64,000 bases of DNA from positions 930,001 to 994,000 of the forward strand of contig NZ_SPNJ01000001.1 in NCBI RefSeq assembly GCF_004563925.1, given 5' to 3'. The notes below the pieces were generated by a model that saw only the letters and a program-made list of their open reading frames with translations, was not told the origin of the DNA and searched no databases. Both the position numbers and the translations under genes were made by a program. Source of the stretch: Herbaspirillum sp. 3R11. Its GTDB lineage: Bacteria; Pseudomonadota; Gammaproteobacteria; Burkholderiales; Burkholderiaceae_D. Below are positions 1 to 10,597 of the stretch, piece after piece. Positions within the stretch are counted from its first letter, which is position 1. Every line of letters starts with the position of its first letter.

Positions 1-1082
<1,082 letters not shown>

Positions 1083-1119
1083 AATGTCTTGATTAACTCT
1101 TTGTAATTATGCTATCTAG

Positions 1120-1187
1120 TTCCCTGATGGCCTGAGAGAAATACTTCGATAAAATGAGTATTTTTTCAGGACTCAGGGAATTTTTTT
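1120..1187 (+). terminator. Intrinsic terminator after clpB
   Basis: A long imperfect hairpin has outer arms TTCCCTGA (1120-1127) and TCAGGGAA (1173-1180), an inner CCTGA/TCAGG pairing, and an apical AAATACT/AGTATTT stem. It runs straight into seven T residues at 1181-1187. The position 38 bases after the clpB stop fits a terminator for clpB. Confidence 0.8.
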
Positions 1188-1326
1188 ATATAAACGATTA
1201 AACTCTCTGATTCGGTGCCAAGTGGGCGAAATGAGGCATCAAATGACGTTAAGTCATGTATAAAAAACAATAAAACACGTGAACTATCCGTCCCAGACGA
1301 CCGTGGCATAAGCAAGGGGTGAAATT

Positions 1327-3072
1327 CTGAAGCAATCTTCATTACAACGGCTGTTCATCCTGCCGTTTGTATTTCTGATGTTATGCCTGGCGGTGACGAT
1401 AGGCTGGTTTCTGTATCGTGCCGGCGATGACGCCACCGAGGTGCTGGCGCGCAATGCATTGATGGACACCATGAACCGTGTCGGCCAGGCGACCGACCGG
1501 CAGCTGCTGGGCGCGCGCGAGACGCTGCGCGTGGTGGCGCCGGATCCGATTCCGCCGGCTGAAAAGGGCGGCCAGCCTACTTACATCCCGTTCCCCAAAG
1601 AGAAGGCCGCGCTGGAAGAACGCCTGTGGCTGGCCAACAGCCTGTTCGACGATCCCAGCTATGTCTATTTCGGCGGCGCCGACGGCAGTTTCCTCGGCGT
1701 GAAGCAGGAAGAGATGAATCTCTTCATGTACAGCACCCGCGATCCACAGGGCAAAAACTACGTCTATCATTTGCGCGGCCCCGGCACCACGCCGACGCTG
1801 ATCGCCACGCAGGATTACGAGCCGCGCAACCGCCCCTGGTATCGCCAGGCCATTGAGCGCAAACAGGAAACCTGGTCGCCGGTGTTCACTGATTTCCGCC
1901 TCAAGTTCCTCGGCATCACCTTGTCCAAGCCGGTCTATTCGCCCGAGCACGTCCTGTTGGGTGTGGCCACCAGCAGCATAGGCCTGCGCCGCCTGAGCGA
2001 TTTCCTGCAAGCCTTGCCGCTGACCAAAAACGGCGTCGCCTTCATCATCGAGATGTCGGGCGACCTGATCGCCACCTCGGTGAATGAACCGATCCACAAG
2101 GTCGACGGTGCGAACTTCGTGCGGCTGAACGCCGGCCAGAGCACCTCGCCCATCGTGCGCCAGTCGTATGCCGACCTGGTCGCCTACATGAAGACGCAAA
2201 AGCTTGAATCGGGCAAATTGGTGGTGCAGTCGCTGCAGACCGATGGCCCCAAGACCGAACTGGCGTTCCGCCTGCATCATGACGACGCCGGGCTGGACTG
2301 GGTGGCGGTCAGCGCAGTGAGCCGCTCTGACTTCCTCGGCTCGGTGACTGGCGGCGTCTACCAGACGCTGCTGCTTGGGTTCATCGCGGTGTGCATGACG
2401 TTTGTGCTGGGTTTCGCGATCCTGCGCTGGGTATTGCGCGACATCCGCAAGCTGACGCTGGCGGCCAAGAGCATCGGCAACGGCGAGCCTTTCCCGTCGC
2501 TCAACATCGATCGCCGCGATGAAATCGGCCAGCTGGCGCAGAGTTTCCAGGAAATGGAACGCAACCTGCGCACCGATCGCCTGACCAATGTGCTCAACCG
2601 CGATTCGTTCATTGCGCAGATCGACTTCCGCCGCCGCAAGGGTACGGAAGTGGCGCCGCTGCAATTTGCGCTGCTGTTCATCGACCTCGACAAGTTCAAG
2701 TCGATCAACGACCAGTACGGCCATGACGAAGGCGACAAGGTGCTGATTTCGGCGGCGTCGCAATTGCAGCATGCCCTGCGCAAGGATGACTCGGTGGCGC
2801 GCTTTGGCGGCGACGAGTTCGTGGTCTACCTGCATGGCGTGACCGACGAGAATATTGCCAAGTCGATCGCCGAGAAGATCCGCAACTTCCTCAACCAGCC
2901 TATCGAAGGGCGCGACGGCAACAAGTATCACGTCGACGCTTCCATCGGTGTGGCCTTGTTCCCGCAAGACGGCCTGGATATTGAAACGCTGCTGCGAGTC
3001 GCCGATGAACGCATGTTCGAGCAGAAGCGCATGCACCGGATTCTGTCGTATGACGGCAAGGACAAGCAGTAA
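1327..3072 (+). CDS. Membrane diguanylate cyclase: periplasmic Cache-like sensor, HAMP, GGDEF
   Basis: Predicted to make cyclic di-GMP from two GTP in response to a periplasmic signal. Order: N-terminal membrane helix, a periplasmic region of about 310 residues resembling a double Cache domain, a second membrane helix near residue 350, a HAMP linker, then GGDEF. The active site GGDEF is intact (near residue 494), with an RxxD inhibitory site (RKDD) five residues before it, so product inhibition is expected. The first ATG (1378) would cut into the first membrane helix and has no ribosome site. An in-frame stop lies at 1309-1311, with no ATG, GTG or TTG between. AAGGGG at 1314-1319 sits 7 bases before CTG 1327, giving an N-terminus starting (M)KQSSLQRLF, so I propose a CTG start (ATT at 1324 is the alternative). 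581 residues. Confidence 0.85.
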   Translation: MKQSSLQRLFILPFVFLMLCLAVTIGWFLYRAGDDATEVLARNALMDTMNRVGQATDRQLLGARETLRVVAPDPIPPAEKGGQPTYIPFPKEKAALEERLWLANSLFDDPSYVYFGGADGSFLGVKQEEMNLFMYSTRDPQGKNYVYHLRGPGTTPTLIATQDYEPRNRPWYRQAIERKQETWSPVFTDFRLKFLGITLSKPVYSPEHVLLGVATSSIGLRRLSDFLQALPLTKNGVAFIIEMSGDLIATSVNEPIHKVDGANFVRLNAGQSTSPIVRQSYADLVAYMKTQKLESGKLVVQSLQTDGPKTELAFRLHHDDAGLDWVAVSAVSRSDFLGSVTGGVYQTLLLGFIAVCMTFVLGFAILRWVLRDIRKLTLAAKSIGNGEPFPSLNIDRRDEIGQLAQSFQEMERNLRTDRLTNVLNRDSFIAQIDFRRRKGTEVAPLQFALLFIDLDKFKSINDQYGHDEGDKVLISAASQLQHALRKDDSVARFGGDEFVVYLHGVTDENIAKSIAEKIRNFLNQPIEGRDGNKYHVDASIGVALFPQDGLDIETLLRVADERMFEQKRMHRILSYDGKDKQ

Positions 3073-3094
3073 GCGGCGTGAGCCGTGAGATATG

Positions 3095-3123
3095 AAAAAG
3101 CCGTGCTCAGCACGGCTTTTTTT
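3095..3123. terminator. Bidirectional intrinsic terminator
   Basis: Perfect stem AAAAAGCCGTGC / GCACGGCTTTTT with a TCA loop lies between the diguanylate cyclase and the convergent FUSC gene. A-rich on the left and T-rich on the right, it can end transcription from both sides. Confidence 0.88.
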
Positions 3124-3212
3124 CGTCTGTCGCCGGCCGTAGCCGGTGCAGATCAAAGCAATTCAACGTTTGGCAAGTACAGGTAACTGGTTTAACGCGT
3201 CGACCGGGGTAA

Positions 3213-5441
3213 TCATGCGGTCTCCGCCTTGCGCAGGATGCTTTCGATGGCGCCGGTTTGCGCGACGATTTCCTGCAAGTCGTTGTCGAGCAGGGCGGAG
3301 CGACGCTGGAAGGTGTGCCAGCCGGACCATTCGCTGACTTCGGGCTGAGTAGCCAGGGCGACATCTTCGGCCGCCACGGTTTCCGCCAGCGGATTGACCG
3401 GCACGACTTCTTCCACCGGCACCGTCGCTGCCGTAGTGCCGCCGGGGCCGGCGAGGATGGTTTGCGCGTGCAGCAGATGGGCAGTGGCGCTCTGGTAGGT
3501 CTGTTCGATCAGCTTGTTGACCGGATCGCGCGGCAGGCCTTCGGCATGGCGTCGCAGCAGGATGCGCAGCGCGGCGATGTGCGCGGCCACCAGATAGTTC
3601 TGCACCACGAAGCGGTTGATCTCGCCCACGGCGCGCTGCTTGCTGATCGGTTCGTCCATCATGCGCACCTGCGCCGAGATCAGCGCGGACAGGCTGTCCA
3701 TGAAGCCCTTGCGGCAGACGCGGTAGAAGAAGTCATCGCCCACTTTGCCTTCCAGCATGTCGCGGCTGGCCTTGATGTAGCGATGGCTGGCATGCAGCAC
3801 GTTCTTGAGCAGGCGCGGCAGGTCGCGGTATTCCCAGCTCGGCAGCACGTAACTGAAAATGGTCGCGATGGCGACGCCGATGATGGTATCGATCAGACGT
3901 TCGCTGACCGCGCCGTGATGGCCGGCCGGCAGCAGCAGGTTGAGCAGCATCAGGATCTGCACCGAGGCCGCGATCGCGGTGTAGCGGTATTTGACGTAGG
4001 TGAAAGCCGGCGCCGCCACGCTGGCGATGAACAGCACTGCCAGCAAGGCCATCGGGTCATGCACGAAGCGCAGGATCAGCGCGGTCAGCAGGCAGCCGAT
4101 GATGGTGCCGATCAGGCGGTCGCTCACGCGTTGCTTGGTCGAGCTGAAATTGGGTTTGAGAATGATGACGATGGTCAGCACGATCCAGTAGCCGTGCGCC
4201 ATGTACGGCAGATGGGCGGCGATCCAAAGGCCGGTCGAGACCGCCAGCGCCACGCGGATGGCGAAGCGGAAGATCGGCGACTGCCAGCGTAGGTTGGCGA
4301 TCAGCAGACCTGCCTTGTACTTTTGCTGGGTCAGGAACGGCGTCATGTCGGACCCCGGCAGGATCGGAATCGCGTCGATCGGGGTTTGCGTGGCCAGGTG
4401 CAGTTGCGAGATCAGCTCGATGATGTCGAGGATCTTGTTGTAGGTGACGCGCAGCACCGTGATGGCTTCGTCGGGGATGTGGCCGGCCAGATTGTCCTGC
4501 TGCAGCTGCTGCATCTCGTATTGCACGGCGCGCAACTCGGCCTTGTAGTTGACGGTCGGCGTCGAGACGCGCTTGCGGGTGACGGCATAGGCAATCGACT
4601 CGATGTCTTCGGCGGTCTTGTTGGCCAGGTCACGCAGGAAAATGATGACGTCGGTGTCGCCGAAATGGCTGCGCAGCAGGGCATAGTCGGCGTGCGTCGA
4701 CAAGACCTGTTCGTAAAGCTCGAGCATGCTCAGGTGAACGTGCACCAGCAAGCCGTCCTGCTTGGTGTGCATGTCGCGCAGCACCAGGTCGCGCGAGGCC
4801 TGCAACTTGTCGGCCAGCACGATCTGCTGGCGCACCAGCGTCGTGAACTGGGTCTGCAGGTCGCTGCGTACGTCGTAGAAATCGGCCTTGATGCGCAGGT
4901 AGCGCGCCAGCTCGAACAGCGCTTCCGCCAGCACCTGCTGTTTGACGCGCCGCCGCAAAAAGTAGGACACGATCATCGAGTAGGTCAGGTAGCCGAGGCC
5001 GCCGGCCAGGAAGAAGCCCGCATGCAGGAAGGCTTCGTCAAACGGCACGCTGTTCTCCATCGACAGCGTCATCACCATCAAGGCGGCGAATTGGAGCGGC
5101 AGGGTTTTCTTGCCATACACCACCATCATGCTGGCGAGGAAACTGACCAGCACCATCGCCACGCTGACCAGCCAGTGGATCGGCGCGCACAGGCTGATCA
5201 CCAGCATCACCAGGGTGCACAGCAGCACGCCGGCGAGCATTTCATTGAATTTGTGGCGCAGCGGACTGGGCAAGTCCATCAGGCTGGTGCAGAGCGCGCC
5301 GAGGAAGACCGTCATGGTGGTCTGCATGTCGGCCATGTTGAAGACCAGCATGGTCAGGCCGACGACGCCGGTGGCGATGCGCAGGCCGGTATAGAAATAG
5401 TGGCTGAAGAGGAAGGTGCGTATATCCAGGGCGTAATGCAT
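3213..5441 (-). CDS. FUSC/YccS-family inner membrane transporter
   Basis: A 742-residue inner membrane protein of the fusaric acid resistance / aromatic acid exporter superfamily, YccS-like. Two hydrophobic bundles are visible, at about residues 15-170 and 395-530, each of five to six helices. They are separated by a soluble helical region of about 220 residues rich in Leu/Gln, with a C-terminal soluble tail. This duplicated half-transporter layout is typical of YccS/YhfK. Family members are implicated in efflux of aromatic or weak organic acids, but no substrate can be read from the sequence. It stands alone on the minus strand, convergent with the upstream cyclase. The ATG at 5441 is the only start that keeps the N-terminal MHYALDIRTFLFSHYF preceding the first helix. 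Confidence 0.85.
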   Translation of the reverse strand: MHYALDIRTFLFSHYFYTGLRIATGVVGLTMLVFNMADMQTTMTVFLGALCTSLMDLPSPLRHKFNEMLAGVLLCTLVMLVISLCAPIHWLVSVAMVLVSFLASMMVVYGKKTLPLQFAALMVMTLSMENSVPFDEAFLHAGFFLAGGLGYLTYSMIVSYFLRRRVKQQVLAEALFELARYLRIKADFYDVRSDLQTQFTTLVRQQIVLADKLQASRDLVLRDMHTKQDGLLVHVHLSMLELYEQVLSTHADYALLRSHFGDTDVIIFLRDLANKTAEDIESIAYAVTRKRVSTPTVNYKAELRAVQYEMQQLQQDNLAGHIPDEAITVLRVTYNKILDIIELISQLHLATQTPIDAIPILPGSDMTPFLTQQKYKAGLLIANLRWQSPIFRFAIRVALAVSTGLWIAAHLPYMAHGYWIVLTIVIILKPNFSSTKQRVSDRLIGTIIGCLLTALILRFVHDPMALLAVLFIASVAAPAFTYVKYRYTAIAASVQILMLLNLLLPAGHHGAVSERLIDTIIGVAIATIFSYVLPSWEYRDLPRLLKNVLHASHRYIKASRDMLEGKVGDDFFYRVCRKGFMDSLSALISAQVRMMDEPISKQRAVGEINRFVVQNYLVAAHIAALRILLRRHAEGLPRDPVNKLIEQTYQSATAHLLHAQTILAGPGGTTAATVPVEEVVPVNPLAETVAAEDVALATQPEVSEWSGWHTFQRRSALLDNDLQEIVAQTGAIESILRKAETA

Positions 5442-5593
5442 GGGGGCGTCGGCTGATTTCTATTAACGCCATTCTGACCCTTCTGCACTCAATAGACAAC
5501 CAATAGGCAATGGATGCGCGTCGGACGGTTGCTGAAAGAGAGGTGAGACTTTTCGGCAACCGTCATACATAACCCTTGCAACGCTTGTAACGC

Positions 5594-6133
5594 TTACGGC
5601 AGCGGGAACACCAGGCAAGTCGTCGTTGCATGCGCGTAGATCTTGCCGTCGACATCGACGATGCGGCCTTCGGCGATGCCGACGCGGTTACCGACCTGGA
5701 TCACCTTGCCCTCGGCGCGCACCGGCCCGGTCTTCGCGGTCAACGCGCGGATCAGGTTCACCTTCAGTTCCAGTGTGGTGTAGCCCATTCCTTGCGGCAG
5801 CACGGAATGCACGGCGCAGCCGACTGCCGAGTCGAGCAGGGTGCAGAAATAGCCGCCATGCACGCTGCCCAGTGGGTTGTAGTGCTGCTTGCCGGGTGTG
5901 CCCTGGAATACGATGCGGCCCGGTTCGCCTTCAACCGGGATGAAATCCATGGTTTCGCCGATCGGCACCGACGGCAGTTCGCCGTCCCAGATGCGCTGCA
6001 GGAAATCCATGCCGCTGCCGGCTTTCAGATCATCCATTGACGCGACGCCGGGGGCCGCCAGTTTGGCGCGTACTTCGGTTTCGCGGGCTTGCCATTGGCG
6101 GAGTGTCTCTTCTCTGTTGCTGGTGGGGCTCAT
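5594..6133 (-). CDS. PaaI-family hotdog acyl-CoA thioesterase
   Basis: A 179-residue single hotdog-fold protein of the PaaI/YbgC-like thioesterase group, expected to hydrolyse an acyl- or aryl-CoA thioester in the cytoplasm. The signature GSVHGGYFCTLLDSAVG lies at residues 89-105, with the HGG turn (92-94) and the acidic residue D101 on the central helix, as in PaaI. The N-terminal 35 residues are a polar, helix-prone extension. No catabolic partner lies next to it: the neighbours are FUSC (same strand, 150 bases away) and divergent aceA. Substrate is unknown; family assignment is firm. Confidence 0.85.
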   Translation of the reverse strand: MSPTSNREETLRQWQARETEVRAKLAAPGVASMDDLKAGSGMDFLQRIWDGELPSVPIGETMDFIPVEGEPGRIVFQGTPGKQHYNPLGSVHGGYFCTLLDSAVGCAVHSVLPQGMGYTTLELKVNLIRALTAKTGPVRAEGKVIQVGNRVGIAEGRIVDVDGKIYAHATTTCLVFPLP

Positions 6134-6523
6134 GGAGGTCCTTATTGTTTATATCGTTATGGATGAGTGGCGATCGTAGCTGGTGAGGACGATGCGTGAC
6201 TTTTATTATGAAAGACGGAATGCATTATGCCCCGACGTTTGCGCGACGGCAAAAGGAGCCGTGAAGGAGGTTGTTTTTCATGATGCAAAGATACCGTTTC
6301 ATATTGTGAAAAATGCGATTGCGCAGCATCATGAATCCATTTCATTTTCAGAAATTTCATTTCGTATCGCAAAAATTGATAATTAACTTGTTGAATATTA
6401 AGGTTAAAAATTTATTGATATGTCTTATATAAGACATTGTTGCTCTGCACCTAAAGGCCTACTATGAAGTCATGGATTTCACTTCTTGACCTCCATTTTC
6501 TGACTACCTTAAGGAGATTGACC
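6134..6523. other. Intergenic region between thioesterase and aceA
   Basis: A 390-base AT-rich divergent spacer. It holds an inverted repeat TTTCATATTGTGAAA near 6296-6310 and the perfect 18-base palindrome at 6420-6437. No further ORF with a ribosome site is evident. It presumably carries the promoters for both flanking genes, though I could not fix a convincing -35/-10 pair. Confidence 0.5.
6420..6437. promoter_or_regulatory. Perfect 18-bp palindrome upstream of aceA (probable operator)
   Basis: ATGTCTTATATAAGACAT reads identically on both strands and lies 87 bases before the aceA start codon. Its length and form fit a homodimeric HTH regulator of the GntR/FCD type. The palindrome is seen directly; the regulator identity is inference, and no candidate gene lies next to it. 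Confidence 0.6.
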
Positions 6524-7828
<1,305 letters not shown>

Positions 7829-7891
7829 GTTTGCTTAGGTTTACTTAAGGCGATTGAAGTTTCAGGGGGTATCCACCCCTGTCCCTGCGGG

Positions 7892-7923
7892 AGCCGCACT
7901 TCACAAGAGTGCGGCTTTTTTAT
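7892..7923 (+). terminator. Intrinsic terminator after aceA
   Basis: Stem AGCCGCACT / AGTGCGGCT with a seven-base loop is followed by a T run, 64 bases after the aceA stop. It lies between aceA and convergent modC. Confidence 0.88.
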
Positions 7924-7930
7924 TGTTGGC

Positions 7931-8602
7931 TTATTTCTGGCGGGAGACCATGCCGTCGCGCACCTCGAACACGGCGTCGCCGAGTACGTCGACGTCCGCC
8001 GGATCGTGGGTGATGATCAGCATCGGCACATGCAGTTGTTGTTGCAGTTCGCTGAGCTCATGGCGCATGCGTTCGCGCAGCGACAAGTCGAGTGCGGAGA
8101 ACGGTTCATCCAGCAGCAGGATGTCGGGTTGCGCCACCAACGCCCGCGCCAGGGCGACACGCTGGCGCTGGCCGCCGGAAATCTGCGAAGGATAGCTGCC
8201 GGCCGTGGCTTCCAGGCCGAACGCCTGCAACCAGCGGGCGACCGCGGGATGCGAGGCCGGCTTGCGCAGGTTGAAGCAGCCGCGCTGCAATCCGAAGGCA
8301 ATGTTCTGCGCTACGGTGAGGTGAGGGAACAGCGCGTAGTCCTGGAACAGGTAGGCGACATTGCGCTGCTGCGGCCGCACGTTGACACCATGCGCGGCGT
8401 CAAACAGCGTGCGCTGGTTCAGCGTGATCCTGCCTTCGTCGGGCGTCATGAGGCCGGCCACAGCCTTGAGCGTCAGGCTCTTGCCGGCGCCCGAAGGACC
8501 GTACAGCACGATACGGTCGCTGTCGGAGGCGAAGTCGATGTCGAGCTGGAACATGCGGTCGTTGGCGCGCAGCTCCTTGCGGATATGGACGGCGACGCTC
8601 AT
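7931..8602 (-). CDS. modC: Molybdate ABC transporter ATP-binding protein, short form without TOBE domain
   Basis: Energises molybdate import on the cytoplasmic face of the ModB channel. Walker A GPSGAGKS at residues 35-42, Q-loop around 87, signature SGGQRQR at 142-148 and Walker B ILLLDEP shortly after are all intact. At 223 residues it ends right after the nucleotide-binding domain. The classic E. coli ModC is about 350 residues and carries a C-terminal TOBE/MOP molybdate-binding module that is absent here. The start ATG overlaps the modB stop by four bases, indicating translational coupling. Assignment to molybdate rests on the neighbours modB, modA and modE and the ModE box. Confidence 0.9.
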   Translation of the reverse strand: MSVAVHIRKELRANDRMFQLDIDFASDSDRIVLYGPSGAGKSLTLKAVAGLMTPDEGRITLNQRTLFDAAHGVNVRPQQRNVAYLFQDYALFPHLTVAQNIAFGLQRGCFNLRKPASHPAVARWLQAFGLEATAGSYPSQISGGQRQRVALARALVAQPDILLLDEPFSALDLSLRERMRHELSELQQQLHVPMLIITHDPADVDVLGDAVFEVRDGMVSRQK

Positions 8603-9288
8603 GACAGATCCGCCCGGCGTGTGTGGCCCGGCATCAGGCGTCCGGCGATCAGCAGCACGGCGACGCAGGTGACTGACGTGATCACCACCAGCAAGGTGGC
8701 GGTGGAATCATCGCCGGCCTGCACCGCTTCATAGATCGCGACGGAGAGTGTTTGCGTGCGGCCGGGCAGATTGCCGGCGATCATCAGCGTGGCGCCGAAT
8801 TCACCGAGCGCGCGGGCAAACGCCAGCAGTACGCCGGCGGCAATGCCGCGCGCCGCCAGCGGCAGGCTGACGCGGAAGAACACGCCGGCTTCGGACACGC
8901 CCAGCACGCGCGCGGCGTTTTCCAGCTGCTTGTCGACATTTTCAAAGGCCGCGCGCGCCGACTTCAGCACCAGCGGGAAGGCGACGATGGTCGAGGCGAT
9001 TACCGCGCCTTGCCAGGTGAATACCAGCTCGATGCCCATGCTGGACAACCACGCGCCGAAGGTGCCGCGCTTGCCGAACAGCACCAGCAGGTAATAGCCG
9101 AGCACGGTCGGCGGCAGCACCAGCGGCAGCGTTAGGATCGAGTCGACCAGGTCGCGCAGCGGCGAGCGCCAGCGCGACAGCCCGTAGGCCGCCGCGACGC
9201 CGAAGAAGAGATTGAGCACCGTCGCCCAGCCCGCAACCTTCAGCGAGAGCAGCAACGGGGTCCAGACTGCACCCATAGAGGAAGACAA
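8599..9288 (-). CDS. modB: Molybdate ABC transporter permease
   Basis: A 229-residue inner membrane channel subunit with about five to six hydrophobic helices. The cytoplasmic coupling EAA-type loop is visible as ENAARVLGVSEAGVFFRVSLPLAARGI (about residues 141-167), where ModC docks. The segment LPLVLPPTVLGYYLLVLFG near residue 55 is typical of ModB/CysTW permeases. It is second in the modABC operon, 37 bases after modA, and its end overlaps modC by four bases. Confidence 0.93.
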   Translation of the reverse strand: MSSSMGAVWTPLLLSLKVAGWATVLNLFFGVAAAYGLSRWRSPLRDLVDSILTLPLVLPPTVLGYYLLVLFGKRGTFGAWLSSMGIELVFTWQGAVIASTIVAFPLVLKSARAAFENVDKQLENAARVLGVSEAGVFFRVSLPLAARGIAAGVLLAFARALGEFGATLMIAGNLPGRTQTLSVAIYEAVQAGDDSTATLLVVITSVTCVAVLLIAGRLMPGHTRRADLS

Positions 9289-9325
9289 CGCGTAAGCGAG
9301 TGAGAGTTGATCAGCCCGCAGCGTA

Positions 9326-10111
9326 TCAGGGTTTGAGGAAGCCGTAACGCGCCAGCACCGCCTGGCCGGCGGCCGATTGCACGTAGGCCAGATATTTCGC
9401 AGCCAGCTCGGCCTGTGCAGTGCTTGCCGTCACCGCGATCGGATAAGTGGCAGGCGTATCGGACGGAATACGGATCGCGACCTTGACCTTGTCCGGCATG
9501 ACGGCGGCATCGGTGGCGAAGACGAAGCCGGCTTCGACTTCACCGCGCGCCACATAGTCCAGGCTCTGACGCACGTTTTGCGCCATCACGCCCTTGGCCA
9601 GCACGGCGTCCCACAGGCCGGCGCTTTCCAGTGCGGTCTTGGTGTAGCGACCGAACGGTACCGACGCCGGGTTGCCCAGCGCGACCTTCTTGACGGCGGG
9701 CTGGGTCAGGTCCTTCAGGCCGGCGAGCGGCAGGGTGCTGTCGCTGGGAACGATCAGGACGATCTGGTTGGCGGCGAAATTCTTGCGCGTGGAGGCTTGC
9801 ACGGCCTTTTCGGCGACGGCCTTGTCCATGGCAGTCTGGTCCGCCGAGGCAAAGACGTCAGCCGGCGCGCCGCGCACGATTTGCTGCATCAGGATGTCGG
9901 AGGCGCCGAAGTTGTTGATGATCTTGACACCCGGATTCTGTTGTTCAAATGCCGTACCCAGATCCTTGAACGCATTGGTCAGGCTGGCCGCGGCGGACAC
10001 CACGAGGTCGGTGGCATGTGCGGCAGTCGTCGCCAAGGGCAGCGCCAACAGGACGAACGAGGCGGACGCGGCGAGTCGGCGCAGGTGTTGTGCGGTAAAG
10101 GAAGCGGGCAT
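9326..10111 (-). CDS. modA: Periplasmic molybdate-binding protein
   Basis: Captures molybdate (and probably tungstate) in the periplasm and delivers it to ModBC. The precursor is 261 residues with a signal peptide of about 30 residues ending ATTAAHA before the mature TDLVVSAAASLTNAF, the classic ModA N-terminus. Later blocks GASDILMQQIVRGAPADVFASAD and YGFLKP also match. The open frame continues upstream to 10198. The ATG at 10111 is chosen because it starts the signal peptide and has AGGAA seven bases ahead. It is first in modABC and divergent from modE. Confidence 0.95.
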   Translation of the reverse strand: MPASFTAQHLRRLAASASFVLLALPLATTAAHATDLVVSAAASLTNAFKDLGTAFEQQNPGVKIINNFGASDILMQQIVRGAPADVFASADQTAMDKAVAEKAVQASTRKNFAANQIVLIVPSDSTLPLAGLKDLTQPAVKKVALGNPASVPFGRYTKTALESAGLWDAVLAKGVMAQNVRQSLDYVARGEVEAGFVFATDAAVMPDKVKVAIRIPSDTPATYPIAVTASTAQAELAAKYLAYVQSAAGQAVLARYGFLKP

Positions 10112-10145
10112 GGGAGTTCCTGTTTTTCTGAATGGGAAGAATCTG

Positions 10146-10173
10146 ATCGGAATATACGTAAGGATATAGCGAT
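10146..10173. promoter_or_regulatory. ModE box (molybdate-repressor operator) between modA and modE
   Basis: The plus strand reads ATCGGAATATA, a seven-base spacer, then ATATAGCGAT. This matches the known ModE box (ATCGCTATATA, 6-7 bases, TAYATAGCGAT) with about two mismatches in the left arm. It lies 35-62 bases upstream of the modA start and 61 bases from modE, so a ModE dimer bound here could control both. Confidence 0.8.
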
Positions 10174-10233
10174 AGTCAATTCGCTGCCGCATATACATGT
10201 AATTTGCCCGGAGCCCTTGCTACAATCGCGGTC

Positions 10234-10587
10234 ATGACAAATTCCAAAACCGTACGATTGCGCGTGATGCAAGGCGACACGATCGCCTTCGGCCCCGGCA
10301 AAGCCGCCTTGCTGCTGGCGATCGATCGCACCGGGTCGATTTCCGGGGCGGCGCGGGAAATGGAAATGTCGTACCGGCGCGCCTGGCTGCTGGTCGAAGA
10401 AATGAACCGCTGCTTCAATCAGCCGCTGGTGGAGACTGCGACGGGCGGCGCCAAGGGCGGCGGCGCCCGCGTCACGGAACTGGCGCGTGACGTGGTGGCA
10501 AGCTACCAGCGCATGCAAAAGAAGGCCGACGCCGCCATCGAAAAAGACATGCAGCACCTGCAATCCCTGATCGTCGGCAAGGACTGA
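10234..10587 (+). CDS. modE: ModE-type winged-helix regulator lacking the molybdate-binding domain
   Basis: Predicted DNA-binding regulator of modABC. The 117 residues match only the N-terminal winged-helix domain of ModE, with the block GSISGAAREMEMSYRRAWLLVEEMN as the recognition region and GGGARVTELARDVVASYQRM as wing and dimer helix. E. coli ModE (262 residues) has two further TOBE/MOP domains that bind molybdate; they are missing here. How metal is sensed is therefore unclear. The frame opens earlier at 10204, but the ATG at 10234 gives the usual MTNSKTVRLRVMQGD start. Divergent from modA, with the ModE box between. Confidence 0.88.
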   Translation: MTNSKTVRLRVMQGDTIAFGPGKAALLLAIDRTGSISGAAREMEMSYRRAWLLVEEMNRCFNQPLVETATGGAKGGGARVTELARDVVASYQRMQKKADAAIEKDMQHLQSLIVGKD

Positions 10588-10597
10588 ACGCCGTCCG

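Noticed and set aside
1083-1326. Riboswitch before the diguanylate cyclase
   Set aside because: The only strong structure is a simple terminator hairpin close to clpB; no known aptamer core was recognised, and 130 unstructured bases separate it from the start.
1381-3156. 591-codon open frame on the minus strand opposite the diguanylate cyclase
   Set aside because: Composition is His/Arg/Gln/Ala-rich as expected for the complement of a GC-rich gene, with no domain or ribosome site.
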